A stretch of 64,000 nucleotides of DNA, from NCBI GenBank assembly GCA_030141605.1, contig JAQGDQ010000059.1:1-64000 (forward strand). The letters run 5' to 3'. The notes under the pieces were generated by a model, which was not told where the DNA came from, ran no database searches, and saw nothing but the letters and a program-made list of their open reading frames with translations. Position 1 is the stretch's first letter. Each line of letters opens with the position of its first letter. The DNA is from Tubiluchus corallicola (Eukaryota; Priapulida; Priapulimorpha; Priapulimorphida; Tubiluchidae). Positions 1 through 12,519 of the stretch are shown here, in pieces. The translations under genes were made by a program, and so were the position numbers.

Positions 1-409
1 TATAGCTACATAGCTTATATGCCGTAAGTTAAATTATTATAATTATAATACACCAACAAAATGAACTAATGTAATATATTCAAATTTCATATTATTGTAT
101 TTAAGAATCAGTTTTAATTTATTATTCGGCAAACAACATTCTTTACACTTCTATATCAACATAATAATAAGCATTGATTGTAAAATTGTCACACTGCCAA
201 ATTTGTCAAGCAAAACGCAAATAAGGTTAGGCTATACCCAAAATTTAATATGCATGCATACAGACATTTATTATAATAACGATATTTGAATAATATCCAG
301 AATATTAACTTACACGGAGACAGTACTTCGTAATTTATTAAATTATATTGCTAACCAAACACTTGCGCTTCTTTTCTATATACTACCTGGGCAAACGCGG
401 TATTGCTTT

Positions 410-720
410 GATCTAATGATACTTGTACAGATTCAATTGAGAGATAATAGGCAGACGTTGCCCAGACAATTGACCAACAACGCACGCTCCTCTATGCAGA
501 GGACCGCCGCTCCTTATTTGTCTGTTGCGTAATTGTTGTAGCAACACGTCTACAGGTATAGACAGATAAAGACAAAGGCTGGATGACACCCACATGAGTT
601 GGACAGGTAACTCACCGAGTACTTTGGCGGCGTCTTTGATCTTAGTCAAATCATGTAAGTTGGCAGCGTTATGTAGATAAATCGAAACTCTTTGGTATCA
701 AAAAGAGCCAACAAAAGAAC
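410..720. other. GC-richer island with a possible coding exon, gene not recognised
   Basis: On the minus strand, positions 689-616 form a possible 74-nt exon: pyrimidine-rich sequence ending CCAAAG, then an open frame reading VSIYLHNAANLHDLTKIKD followed by AAKVLG, then a consensus donor (TCG, then GTGAGT). Base composition and residue content look coding, unlike the flanks. On the plus strand there is a competing reading: TTGTACAG as acceptor at 430, then a 34-codon frame from 431 that starts IQLRDNRQTLPRQL and ends LSVA at a TAA at 530-532. I recognise neither peptide, and both readings cannot easily be real. It could be a piece of a neighbouring or nested gene. Confidence 0.3.
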
Positions 721-879
721 AAGAAAAGAAAGATTTTGCTATTTGGATGAAACAAAAGTAATTAATTATAGATCACTGTGAGCTTTTTGTAAGGTAGTTC
801 TCTCTCATAAGATTCCTAGCATAGCTGCTGTTCAACATAAGAGACAATGAGAAGCAGGATATTGCACACTAGGTATGTA

Positions 880-985
880 GGAAGCGACACATGTAAAATG
901 GTACAGGAACAATAGTGCGGTAAAAACGGCACATGAAAAAAGGCACTAATGGCAAAGTAGGAAAAATGGCACATGCAAAACTGAA
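880..985 (-). repeat. Degenerate short-phrase array (GTGCCATTTTT type), inverted arm
   Basis: Read on the minus strand, the segment repeats variants of GTGCCATTTTTCC about every 13-17 bases, with heavy drift between copies. The same phrase recurs in the opposite orientation at 1838-1908 and again near 33.4 kb. Confidence 0.5.
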
Positions 986-1807
986 ATATGCATCTCCGTA
1001 TATACCAGCCTCCGTCAAAGCCGTACAATCCTAGCTATTTTAGTCTGATTTTTTCATAGGAAAAGCATAAAACAAAGATGAACATGCAAACGTATAAAAA
1101 TATACCTATATATATATAAATAATTAGTTATTGGACTAGTGAAATGACGAACAAAATATTTTAAACATAAAATAAAATTGTAATCAGCAGTGCACGAATA
1201 TGGTGCTTAGTGTTTGTCCACAACTCTTCGACCATTTTGACATTGGTAATATAGGCTGACAGTTTTCAAAGAGAGAATTTCTCGAATGGAATCTGAAACA
1301 TGAAACTAACTCGTACTCATTTATCCTGGCGGAGGTATTAATTATCTTTCTCTATCTTATAGCCAAGCTCCTTTTTTAGCTATAAAATTCCTGCAGAGAC
1401 GTCTATGAAAAACCGCACGAAGGCATTTTTGAACATGGTGTTCTATATATACCAACTTATGTGAAAAATGAGAAAAAGCGCCTCTCTAGGCAATTTTTCC
1501 CCTCCTTTGGCACCAAATTTGTTTTGCTTATCCCACTGTCAATGCCCAACATCTCTATAAAGTTTCCTGGAAATATGTTAAGTCACTTTTGCAGCGATGA
1601 AAACATAACCTCCTTGAAAGAGGTAATCGTTATCATTAGTCATTATTTATGATTCATTATTACTCACGAGTCACGAATAGTGCTTTTTGCGTAATACTGA
1701 TAACCAACAGGCGAACAAACAAAGTAACCAATAAATAAGCAACAAACAAACAACAAACGATATAGCTTCCTTAACAGAAGTAAAAATGATTAATATAATT
1801 ATCGTAA

Positions 1808-1830
1808 ACACTAACCCTAACCCTAACTCA
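1808..1830. repeat. Telomere-like CCCTAA repeats
   Basis: Two perfect CCCTAA units with partial flanking ones, directly before the phrase array at 1838-1908. It is too short to be a telomere; either an interstitial remnant or part of the adjoining repeat element. Confidence 0.6.
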
Positions 1831-1837
1831 TATTTTG

Positions 1838-1908
1838 TTAAATATGCCATCTTTCCTATTTTTCCATTTGTGCCCTTTTTCCGGTGCCATTTTTTACTGT
1901 GCCATGAT
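1838..1908 (+). repeat. Degenerate short-phrase array (GTGCCATTTTT type)
   Basis: About five drifted copies of a GTGCCATTTTTCC phrase with a period near 13-16 bases, in inverted orientation to the arm at 880-985. Confidence 0.5.
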
Positions 1909-2589
1909 ACCGACCATTCTCAAATCCTGACATGCTATTAAAAAGATCTATACGTTCATAAGGCACAACAGTTTACCCCTGTAAACAGCCCATAAGAAGA
2001 AAGTCCAAAAATGGCTTCAAACTGTTTGAAAATTTGATGAAATTAAGAGAACTCTGCGTGAACAGCATGTACGTCTTCCCTAGTAAGACAGGCTCGTTAA
2101 AGACATGATAGACAGCAGCAACCTAAGTGTTATTTTTCAAGCCATAAACTTGATGGAGACATAAAAGTCATTAAAATTCATATCCAGTGCAAACTAGAGA
2201 CAAGGCCGAGACATGGGAGCAAACGGTGCACTCAAGCTGTTTTACAGACTCGAATCGACGTACAAGATTATATTTTACAATTCTACTTTGCTTAAGAAAA
2301 AAACAAACATCTGTGATCCATCACCAATCATTAGACAACTAAACATGTAGAGTGCCGACGAAATGATTCAAATAACGCTTTTGTTACTACAAACATATAA
2401 ATTTGCATAATAGAAATATGCTATTAATAATATTGATTTATGATTTTATAAGAATTACAGCTACTCCCAGCACAATATTTAGAATATACAGAGATCAATT
2501 ATCAAATTAGCAATTCATCACTCTTTATAATGTGTTTATCAAGCAAGAACGTTAAACGCAAAATACTGTTTCATATTATAGAAATGCCC

Positions 2590-2596
2590 TCTTCTC

Positions 2597-2648
<52 letters not shown>

Positions 2649-2667
2649 GCTCTCTCTCGCTCTCTCA
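2590..2667. repeat. (CT)n microsatellite
   Basis: Nearly pure CT dinucleotide run interrupted by GCATG and CG near 2645-2660. Confidence 0.95.
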
Positions 2668-5485
2668 TACACTTAGACAATTATAATTAATTTAATAAAA
2701 TATATGTATTTATACGGTGATGGACAGACAGTTATTACCCGAATTTCTAAAAAAAAACTAAACCACCAAATCGTCAAACAGCAGTTTCTTAAATTGCATA
2801 TTGTGTTTAGCAGGCACTGCTAAATCTCTCAGTTTACATAACATTATTTTACGGCTCAGGTTCGCCAGTGTTGTTAGCAGCTGATAGTTCAACGAGCAAG
2901 AAAACTTGGTTCAGGCTCTAATTCAATGCCCACGACTAAATAGTCATAAAGCTTTATGGCGGCCATATACAGACGCCATGCATATGTTTTTATTTATTGA
3001 CGGTAATTTGACAGGATTAATGTCAGTATGAATAATGTGTGTCAAAGATGAACTGTCAATAACCTGCATTAAAACAATTACCAACAATTGCCAATTAAAT
3101 CTTTCACACTGAGCCAGAAATTAATGAACTTGCAGGAAACTCTGTAAACTGCAGTTCCAATAAACGTTTGCACAGAAAGCAGACAAGTATGGAGCCCTCA
3201 ACATGATTTGGACTCACTCGAAAATTCCTAGGCAAAGTATATTTTTAATTATCTAAATTAATCGTCGTAATAATTTTAATTACCTTAACACTTTTCGGTG
3301 CAATGAGTGGTTTTAAAAATCATTAAAAAATTACTCAAATATGTAATCATGGAATCATGTTTTATAATGCTACATGATACAAGGTTAAAGGCCGCAACTA
3401 AAACATTGAACTGCAATGACTGTGACACACATTTACTGCCTCCGACTTTGAATAAAATCGCTCTAAATTAAAAAGTTACGCTGAAGAACTTGCGCTAAAC
3501 TAGCATTCTAGCAACAACCAACACAAAATGGCGACCTCGTCTGTTATTATATTTCCACTCCATTCATGTGTAGACACTAATATTGGCGCCATAAGGGCGG
3601 CTGATTGCTTTTTACGACCATGGGTGCTGAACAGCTCTCAGTGCTAATATTTTTTGCATGCAGAACCACAGATTATACGTTGTTTCAAACGTAATTAAAT
3701 GAGAAGCCAGGCTAAAGAACTGTGACGTCACCAGTGCAAACACATGCGCAGTAAAAACTAATACACCTTTAGGTGGTAACTCGTTTTTCATTTTAGGAAA
3801 TTTTAAAAGTCTAACCTTTAATTAACCGTAGGTAGGTTAGCAATCAACCAATAAATTAACCTTTTGTAAGTAGAGTGAAACGCTCTTACAAAGCCAAATT
3901 GCAATAATTTATCTTAGTTAAATAGAAGTAATACACAGGTTCATTAAGAAACAAAACTGTCATGCCCAAAAATGTCGAGCCTACATTTTATTAAGCTTGA
4001 AAGAATAATTGTAATTAACAGTATAAGAAACAGGATTATCTCGATTCTCGAATGGCTCCTTCAACAAATTTTATCGTACATTTTACCGAAAACGTATACT
4101 ACTAGCTGTATTCATAATAATACTTTTCCTTCTGTCCCAAACCTTAAAATTGTCATCTGAAGCATAAATTTTTTTATAGCAGTCAAAGTTGAACCAGTGA
4201 AAAAAATCCAAATCAGTTATGGAATGTATTTACATACGAAATTATCGAAATTAAGTTTCTAAAATAAATTTTGTTTGCACACCAATGTAATGCTAAACAT
4301 ATTAACCTGCGGCTGTGCGGGCAGTCTACATATAACGCAGTACACTTACAAGTTTATATGTGGTGTGTCTGATCTACGGTACATATAGGTTGGCTTACGT
4401 AGGTAGGTATGCCCTGCTAAAGCTGCTGTTCTTGTACACGAGCGATTCTCGGTACTCATACATATACAGTATTAGTGTAATAAAACAATTTGGAACAATT
4501 CACTTAGCTATAAAACTTATTTTGCGTGCACACACGTTCAAGGCTTTTAATTTCAAATAGCACTTTTTATCAAGCTCGTCACGAAAGATAATTAAACCAC
4601 ATTCAGTTGACTGAACATTCACACAGGTTAAAAAGAATAAAATAATAGTTAAAACTATATTTTAACCAACAATACTGACGAATAAATCAGATTAATAAAT
4701 CTAAAGTTTATGTTAAACACAAATGGTGCAATGGCTAATTTATTAAAGAAAGATAACGCTGAAAATTCTTGAGCCAGGGAGGATTTCAGTTCGAGATATT
4801 GTAGTTAACCTCGCCGTCTATCAAATGACCTACAGCTACAGACCCCAAGGCAAAGCACACCTGAATTCTTATTCTTGTAGTACGCAGGCAATCTGAGTAC
4901 ACCTATACCTATACAACAAAAGGGTGATATTATTTAACTAATTAGCTGACAACACCTTAACAACAGATAATAACTTAATGTGAGAAACAATAAACCTTAA
5001 ACCTGAACAACACTTAAACCTAACGACTAATTACTAATTAGCTAAAGAAGGAACTCTTAAATTGTGCACCGATCCGGACTTGAACCTAAGACTTTGAGTA
5101 GAACTGGCATGCCTGTACAGTTTTAAATTTTCTTACAAGTTTAATTAATTAATTATCAAAGTGTACTACGCATGTAAAATAGTATGCATGATATCATTTT
5201 GATATCATGTATATGGCACAATTGTGCTTTTTTGTAAAATGCGTTAAACTTGGTTTTATTATTATTTATTTTAAACATTTTTTAATTAACCGACTGTTTT
5301 TAACAAAAAGTTTTTTTTAAAGATATAACATGAATCCAGCTCTGTAACATAAATAGTGAGTTCTGGAAATCTTCCAAATGCCACATAAGTACTGGGGTGT
5401 ACACTATACAGCTTTATGGCTTGATCATGTTTTGAATTATTATTCCGTGACCAAATTTTAAGAAATAAACCCTTTGCTATAGTGT

Positions 5486-5503
5486 GGCGCGGGAAAATGG
5501 CGG
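5486..5503. promoter_or_regulatory. E2F-like plus YY1-like site
   Basis: GGCGCGGGAAAATGGCGG joins a canonical E2F core (TTTTCCCGCGCC on the minus strand) to a YY1-like AAAATGGCGG. Such pairs are typical of cell-cycle gene promoters. No coding exon is recognisable beside it; the ATG inside it opens only a 31-codon frame. Confidence 0.35.
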
Positions 5504-5812
5504 TTTTTACGAGCAGTGGGAGGGAAACTCACATAATTATTATCGTTTGCGTGAGGTGGATCCGTCTCCTCTCTTTAGAAAAGGCGCCATGATTTTGAAA
5601 ATTATTAAACTTTTGAGACCAATAAAATTCCGAAATTTGTAACGCACGCTTAAAAATGCTGCGTAGTTTCGTTCAGTTCAGTGGGCAACGGGTAGATGTG
5701 TATTACCTAAAATTATATTAGCCTACTTTAAGATTATTTTAAATATTTTAAAAATGATGAATTAAGCCCTGTATTGGTAAAAGGTGCTAAATGGCAGAAT
5801 GATGTATATGCA

Positions 5813-5925
5813 GTATGTATGTATGTATGTATGTATGTATGTATGTATGTATGTATGTATGTATGTATGTATGTATGTATGTATGTATGTATGTATGTAT
5901 GTATGTATGTATGTATGTATGTATA
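5813..5925. repeat. (TATG)n microsatellite, about 28 copies
   Basis: Uninterrupted tetranucleotide array of about 110 bp. It creates a spurious open frame of repeated Met-Tyr-Val-Cys. Confidence 0.97.
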
Positions 5926-8806
5926 TATTCATTTATTTCCATTAGAGTATTGGGCTGAAACAAGTGTTTAGCTTAAGAAAATCATATTTATATGCTACTG
6001 AACATATCTTATTAGTCTTACCTAACATTCCTTTCTGTCTTACCTCATGAGCTCAAAACATGTCAGTAGGAAGTGAGGAAAAATTTAAAAAAATGTTTTA
6101 TATATGTTTTGTAAATATTGTGAAATCGTAGAATATTTAAAATCACTTTCCCACTGGCTAGCACTAACGTTTTAAATTTTTTCACTACTGATTTTTTTAG
6201 TTTTTTGTTTCGCATTACTATATTATCGTATATTATATTACCATCACATAGCCTCTTCTTTGCGCCGTATGAACGCATGTTCTGATGATTATGGTATAAG
6301 CGGCAACACTACTGTTAATACGCTGATTTGGCAGAAAATACGATACTTTTTAGCTTCCAATATGATAATCAACATCACAAAAAACGGCAACCCTAATCGA
6401 AAGTTAACCGTAGAAAAACATTGCTGTGTGATTGCCGAAAACAACGATGTTATAATAATTATTGCGTATTACGTTTTAAATGAAAAAATACACTTTTATA
6501 TGACTGTATCAGATAAGTACATGAATGTACAAAAAAAATTATAAAATTCCCGGCCGGGGTGTCAATAAAAAATATTACCCGGGTAGTCGATTAGACGGAA
6601 ATAGAAGTATTTTTATTGTCGGCCTTACACTTCTAAATAGCTATCCACATTGTTGTCAATACGGTTTTATATAAATGCAAGGGTTGCAGATGAAAAAGGT
6701 GTTTAAGATATTGAAGTAATTTATTTATGATAATATGCTACAAAAATCTGATCATTACACTAAAAAGTATTTCTGCTTACAAATCTGTTTTATATAGGTC
6801 AAAAGAAAATAGATACTAGCTTTGCAGATATAAAACGCAATTTACCAATAATATTAAAGATTTTAATTCGTAAACAGACCAGTAGGCACTTAGCTGTTTG
6901 GTGATTAAGTTCTCTGTTGCCGGCCCTTGCACGCTAGTGCAGCCCTACAAATGCTTTTTTTATGTTATTTGTGTCATTTTACTGTTTTGCACTCTTGTGC
7001 CTAAATAAAAAATATAAGTAATATAATGTAGATTATAGACTTGAATAATATATATTACGAAAATGAGTAGGCTTAATTGATTGTTTATTAAAATATAATA
7101 ACAGCACTTTATTAAAATTCATGTTCGTACCTTATATACAGCAATAACAAGAGCAAATCGTGTTCATTTATATTATAAGAATTAAGTTATCAATAAAATG
7201 CGCCGCTACTGTATATATGTTGGCCATAATATCATAAATTGTGATCATTATTGCTTTACTGCCACACGGCACAGCATGGCAGTCCAAGCCTTAAATCCAC
7301 GCGTAAATATTATATTCATTTTATGAAAGGTACATTTTAACTGTGTATATATGAATTTATTACATGTTAAAATAGCGATTAGCGGTCATTATTAGTTAAA
7401 CATTTTAGGGATGTTTAAGATTTACGGTCTTCACCATCTACGATCTATCAGCAATTAAATCAAGGCTTTATAATATTATTAGTGAGGATAATTTTCACGA
7501 ACGTATAAAATTTCTTAATTTTGTTAAGAATCAATTTTTGCAGCTTGCAACACCACGGGGTTATAAGACGTAAATTTCCAAATGCTTTAGCCAAACACTA
7601 CATTTAGGCCTTTAACATTGAGAAAATTCTAGTTTTTCATGCACTTTTATTGTATCTTAATTTCGTGTTGCTTTGTCAGCACAGCCAGGTCCTTAAAAAG
7701 CAGTAAATAACTGTCATATTCTGAAACACAGTTCAAGTGAAACAAGTAGTAAATATGATTAGTAAGAAAGTAGTGAAAAGTAGTGGCCAAAAGTACCTAA
7801 ACCATACAGAAACCCTCTCAAAGGGTTTCCACAAAACTAAATATCATTTGGGCATGTAATTATAATAGTTTGGTAAATTGGAGAAGGGTAAACAACACAT
7901 GAAGCCTTATGCCCATTCGGTAGCTACAATGTTTTAATTCACGGAGGTTACTGAAACACACCTGCGTGGAACTAGGCAGTAAAAACTTGCGGCTTGCAGC
8001 AGGATTATTGTTATTAAAGTAGCTTTGATGTACATTCTGTGTAGCAAATTAGCAACTTTATTTGAAATGCAAATATTACTATAATGAGGGCTTTCTCTAC
8101 GCAGTATATAATAATAATAGTAAAAATGTACATGTAGGATTGGCTATGCGCAGGCCTATGTATGTTTACTATATGCATTTTAATTATGTGTAAATATAAC
8201 TTGTGTGTGACTTTTTAGTAACTTTACTTCGATGTTCTTGTGTAAATTGAAACTGCATGAGAGGTGAAGGAATGTGCCAAATATTTATTCTTATTATCTT
8301 TTCGTGTTTTTTTCATTTAATTTTATTTTCTATTTATTTGTTTAGCATTAAGGATTCAGATTTATGAGTAATAAATAAGAACAAGCTATTAATCATTTAG
8401 TTATTTAATGTTCTTTTTTGCAAGTTTTACGCTAATCCTGAACTGAGGCAATTAACACGTTTCAGTTTATAATTAAACAATAGTACACTTCAGTTAGGCC
8501 TACTATACGCAAAGTAATATATAAATAATTTTTATATTTAATATATATTTTGTTTGTAGATGATAACCATGCACGCATTGTCATATCATAGTTATTTCTG
8601 ATATTTTGTGTCTCATTATGTACTGGGCTAAAGTACTTTACCTATATGCCTGTACGTAATATTGAATTAAACACGCGAGTATACGTCTGTCGTAAAGAGA
8701 GTTTGATGAATTTAAAATGTGAAAATTAGTTTATAGCTTAGGCTTTTGCTGTCGGAACAACATTCTGCAGACTGATCTAAATGCCGACCCTACATAACTC
8801 TACAAA

Positions 8807-8834
8807 ACCGCCTACGCAGTACCATATAGGCGGT
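8807..8834. other. Small hairpin near the Cdx exon-1 donor
   Basis: ACCGCCTA and TAGGCGGT form a perfect 8-bp inverted repeat around a 12-base spacer, about 100 bp inside the presumed Cdx intron. Function unknown; could be chance. Confidence 0.4.
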
Positions 8835-8929
8835 GGCTTTATGAAGCAAAAGTAAATATTTTCATGAAGATACCAATTAAACGAGACTGCAAATTATGAA
8901 GAAGAAAAATGAAAAACCGATTTAATTAC

Positions 8930-9371
8930 CTGGATTTGGTGATTTCTTGATCCAGTCATACGGCGGGCCACCTCTTAGTGGCCGATTTCCAGAATCCGTT
9001 ACCGTATGTGTGGGCATGGGGAGAGACCCTGTGGAGGAGGATCCACTGGCAGCCGGATTGGGCACAATAGCCCCATGTCCACGCACAAAGTCTGGAGGAT
9101 TCACCGGGGGCGATCTGGTATAAGCGCTTTGATGATGATGACCGGTAGCTCCAAATCCACCCGACTGCAACATCGTCCATGGATCGTCCGGATGTCCACG
9201 TCCCGGCCCAGTCGGGTACATCCAGGTGCCCTGTGGGAGCTGTTCGCCGTAGGAGTAGTCCGAACATTGCGGTGTAGGGTAGCTGATGTTTGGTGGGAGG
9301 TTGTGGGAAGAATAACCCCCTTGGCCGGTGTGACGTCCCGTGAACATTGTAGGTTCATAGATGAGAGTCAT
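8930..9371 (-). CDS. Cdx: Cdx/caudal ParaHox transcription factor, first coding exon (partial gene)
   Basis: Encodes the N-terminal 147 residues of a caudal-type homeobox protein, a nuclear transcription factor that in bilaterians patterns the posterior axis and hindgut. Seen in sequence: the start MTLIYEP, a tyrosine/proline-rich segment with PQCSDYSYG (animal Cdx proteins usually carry PQYPDYS here), a DDPW motif matching the family's EDW, and near the end GGPPYDWIKK, the caudal hexapeptide-type motif used for cofactor contact just before the homeodomain. The exon ends at a good donor (CCAG, then GTAATT) in phase 1 after PNP, where family members continue as GKTRTKDKYR. No homeodomain codons were found between the donor and position 1, so the gene continues past the left edge and its intron 1 is at least 8.9 kb. 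The exon is much more GC-rich than its surroundings. Identity rests on the short conserved motifs only. Confidence 0.8.
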
Positions 9372-9689
9372 GATATAACATCACAGGCTTCTCTTTTTCT
9401 CTTTCACTTTTTTGTCAAAGTATTTTGTTAAATGTTTCTGATTGTCACCTCACTTCTCGCTTTTACGATGATCGTCGCGGGTTGTTATCTACTGAAACAC
9501 TGAAACTACAACACATGATGAAGCAGTATGTAGAAATCGTTCAACTTGTTGCTAATGGCAGGTGAGCTTTTACTCTCTTTTCGCAGACATGATGTTCACC
9601 AACTTCATGGAATCATAAACTGCAACCGCCGCGGCAGTCAGAGTGGGTTATATTCCCATGCGCCAGAGACACTGCTTCAGAGAAACTCG

Positions 9690-9850
9690 ATTTTACTGCT
9701 AAGTCATAAAACAATGTCAGCGGGCGTGGCATAGTTGCCGTTTTCTCTGATCTTGCCGATATTCGTACACACTGCGCATGCTGATTGGCTGTGGAATAAC
9801 GCGTCAGCAACGTCAAAAGCCTGCCGCCGCTCAGGTACACGCCTTGCACT
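9690..9850 (-). promoter_or_regulatory. Probable Cdx promoter region
   Basis: This CpG-containing stretch lies 320-480 bp upstream of the Cdx start codon. Read on the minus strand it holds a CCAAT box (ATTGG on plus at 9784-9788) beside an NRF1-like TGCGCATGC (9773-9781), a GC/KLF-like GGGCGTGGC (9722-9730 on plus), a CRE half-site TGACGTT near 9808-9814, and TTTTATG (9705-9711), which fits the caudal binding consensus and could allow autoregulation. The motifs are visible; their use is inferred. No TATA box was noted. Confidence 0.4.
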
Positions 9851-10415
9851 GAAATGTGGCATTAGACAGTTTATTTTGGAAATTTTAATATTTTTATGAA
9901 GTGAATGGAAGAAAAATTTCTTATCTAAGTTCCGTAATGTTATATGCCGGATATCCATGTAACCATATGCATAAAATGATACGTGATTTTTTTACTTGTA
10001 CCTATGTAACATCAAAAAGAAATTTTCCTTATTATTAATACAATAATTAAAAAAATTAATCTTCTAAAGAATTATACTAGGTATAACGTAATTTAAACCA
10101 AACGCAGTAAAGCAATAATTGACCTTTGCTAATAAAATACAAATTTGATTTAAGAAACACCAGCTATCGCTACTGAAAGCGGAATTTATTTGTTTACTAG
10201 TTGCTCAAATAAACGTAGTTTACAGACACAAAAGCGAACAAATACGGAACAACAGTAGTCTATAAGGCAATAATTCGTATTTCAAAATTGGTAAATAGTG
10301 ATTATTCGGCTATTAAAACGTACAAACTATTTACAGCGCAATATAAATCAGGATTAAGAATAGAACTAACTCATATGCAGGCGTTATCTTGCTTGCAGAA
10401 AAAAAGATAAAACCT

Positions 10416-10417
<2 letters not shown>

Positions 10418-10458
<41 letters not shown>
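10418..10458. repeat. (TA)n microsatellite
   Basis: About 20 uninterrupted TA units. Confidence 0.95.
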
Positions 10459-10461
<3 letters not shown>

Positions 10462-12385
10462 TATTGATATAGGCAAAAAACTAGGCAATGGCTACAGCTT
10501 CACTCCAGAGCTTCAAAGCAAAATAGATTGGTAACTGTTAGAAAAATTGTTTGTCTTTTTAAGAAAGAGTTTCTAACGCAAAAGCACCCGGATACACACG
10601 GGGCAGACAGATACAGGACAAGGCCAACCTTTTTTCAATCAGAATTTAGTGTAAAGCCTCATTCAGTGGAAAAATCTATGACCAGTCCAGGTCATGACTT
10701 TTCTTTATTATAAAAGTTAGGATTTTCTCGCTACCGGAAGCCGTATCAAAATACAAGAGCAAGAACACGCTTAGTTAGTATCAAGCATTTTTCATTGAGA
10801 GTTGGTAATCTCAAAACAGCTTACGCGATGGAAAATGAATTCACACCTACATAAGCGGTCTAAGTAGAGTGAATCCGACAAAATTTCAAAAAAGAGCCAA
10901 AAAGAATGCTTAAGCTAAGACTTTGTAAAATTGTAGCATAAACAGAATTTCATTTATTTTGGATTGTTGGGTCCCGAAATTATTTCTGGAAAAATCTGGA
11001 TGGTTTCAATTGCCAAACAGTCCCTAGTTATTTACCTCTCTCAGGCAGTACATGTATGTATCCAAGTATGGCTAAAACGCTAATACTAGTTCCGTATTTT
11101 TTCTTAAAAGATTATACTTGATTAATTTATGAGAGATTGTGCTGCCACAACAGTGAATATTATCAACAATGCAATAAGTGTCATAATGTATTAAGGAGAG
11201 TAATCGTCTCTGTGCACTGCCAGTCGCCGAGTTTGCAATGTGACACAATTTCACACGCTGAGCGACATACTCAGGAGATTGGCTAAAGCTTCTTGAAAGG
11301 ATTGGAAAGGTTTTCCATCCGTTATTGTGCGATTTTTTTATTAATTTATTAGCAGAATTTGTAGCATTGCCGCCATGGCCTATAGGTACGTTCCAAGACT
11401 ATACTAGTTCAGAGTGCCCCAATTGCAAATTATTTAGTGATCTAAGAAATTTGCAAAACTAACACGCCACAAGCACTATTCAGCTAAAGCGGTCTTACGT
11501 ATCGTATCCTCAAGTGTTTATTTCGCAAAAATCGCATGAACGCCCCAACAAAAACTTGAAAAAATTAGGCAAAGTGTTAAGTCTTTGCTTCTTGGTGAAG
11601 TAGAAAAGCGAAAAACTTAATAATTCGCAGAACTGCTACTTGCAGTACATGATTCGCAAAACTGTTATTTATTTCATGCGTGTACCTACAATTGCATTTG
11701 GCAGAATGTAGGCCTAACTAACATTTTAATCTTCTGATTTATTTTACATAGATATATTAGCACAGTGGACCGTGTTTAAATAAAAGTAAAAAAGTAAATT
11801 AACAAGTAAGTTTTTTTTATTTTTATCAAAGTTGAAGAAACATGATGTAGAAACGAAATCACCAAGGATATATAAATGTGTCTGCTGGCATTTATTATGA
11901 CCATCACAAGTGATCACTTTTAATCCAAATTTTAAAAGAAAACAAAACACGTAAAACAAACGCACAAAACAAAAAATGTACATTTTTTTATTACTTTACA
12001 AAAAATCAAAGTCTTCACACAAATCACTTCACAAAAATGTTGACTTAATGTGTGTATCTTGTTTTTTGACGACTGGGGATAGTCGAAAAGTAATAAATGC
12101 CCATAAGCGTGTTTATCACATTGTTGGTGATTTTGATTTTATTAAAACTAAGAATCCCGCTTAGCAAGAGTTTGTTTTCAAGCATGATGCATGTGTAATT
12201 TCATTTCAAATTTAAGGCTATGAATCAGCAAAAATAAACAGTAGCAATTAATCGAAAACGTAATTACGGACGCAAGAAAAATAAGCGTTAAGAAGCTACC
12301 AATAATAAGTTAACAACTATGACATTTGTTACCAATTAACTTCATTTTTAGTCAGTAGTTTACTATGTACTTAAAATAATGACGA

Positions 12386-12519
<134 letters not shown>

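Larger units (their letters stand above)
1..8929 (-). other. Presumed Cdx intron 1, mostly non-coding
   Basis: This AT-rich stretch lies downstream of the Cdx exon-1 donor in the direction of transcription. I looked for the codons of the homeodomain recognition helix (WFQNRR) on the minus strand and found none. It holds only short shadow open frames, a possible small exon at 0.6 kb, CT and TATG microsatellites, repeats with telomere-like units near 1.8 kb, an E2F-like site at 5.49 kb and a small hairpin at 8.8 kb, each listed separately. An unrelated gene could end inside this region, so calling all of it intron is an inference. Confidence 0.4.

Noticed and set aside
3529-3650. ATGGCGACC opening a 39-codon frame in a GC-richer patch
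   Set aside because: Short, ends without a donor, and no homologous peptide recognised; the ATGGCG may be only a YY1-like site.
5040-5110. tRNA-like B box GGTTCAAGTCC on the minus strand
   Set aside because: Exact B-box consensus but no matching T-arm stem, A box or acceptor stem could be assembled; at best a SINE or tRNA remnant.
5774-5971. 65-codon frame of repeated Met-Tyr-Val-Cys
   Set aside because: Produced by the TATG tetranucleotide array.
9006-9431. 141-codon plus-strand frame opposite the Cdx exon
   Set aside because: Antisense shadow of a GC-rich coding exon; its residue content matches no family, whereas the minus strand carries Cdx motifs and a good donor.
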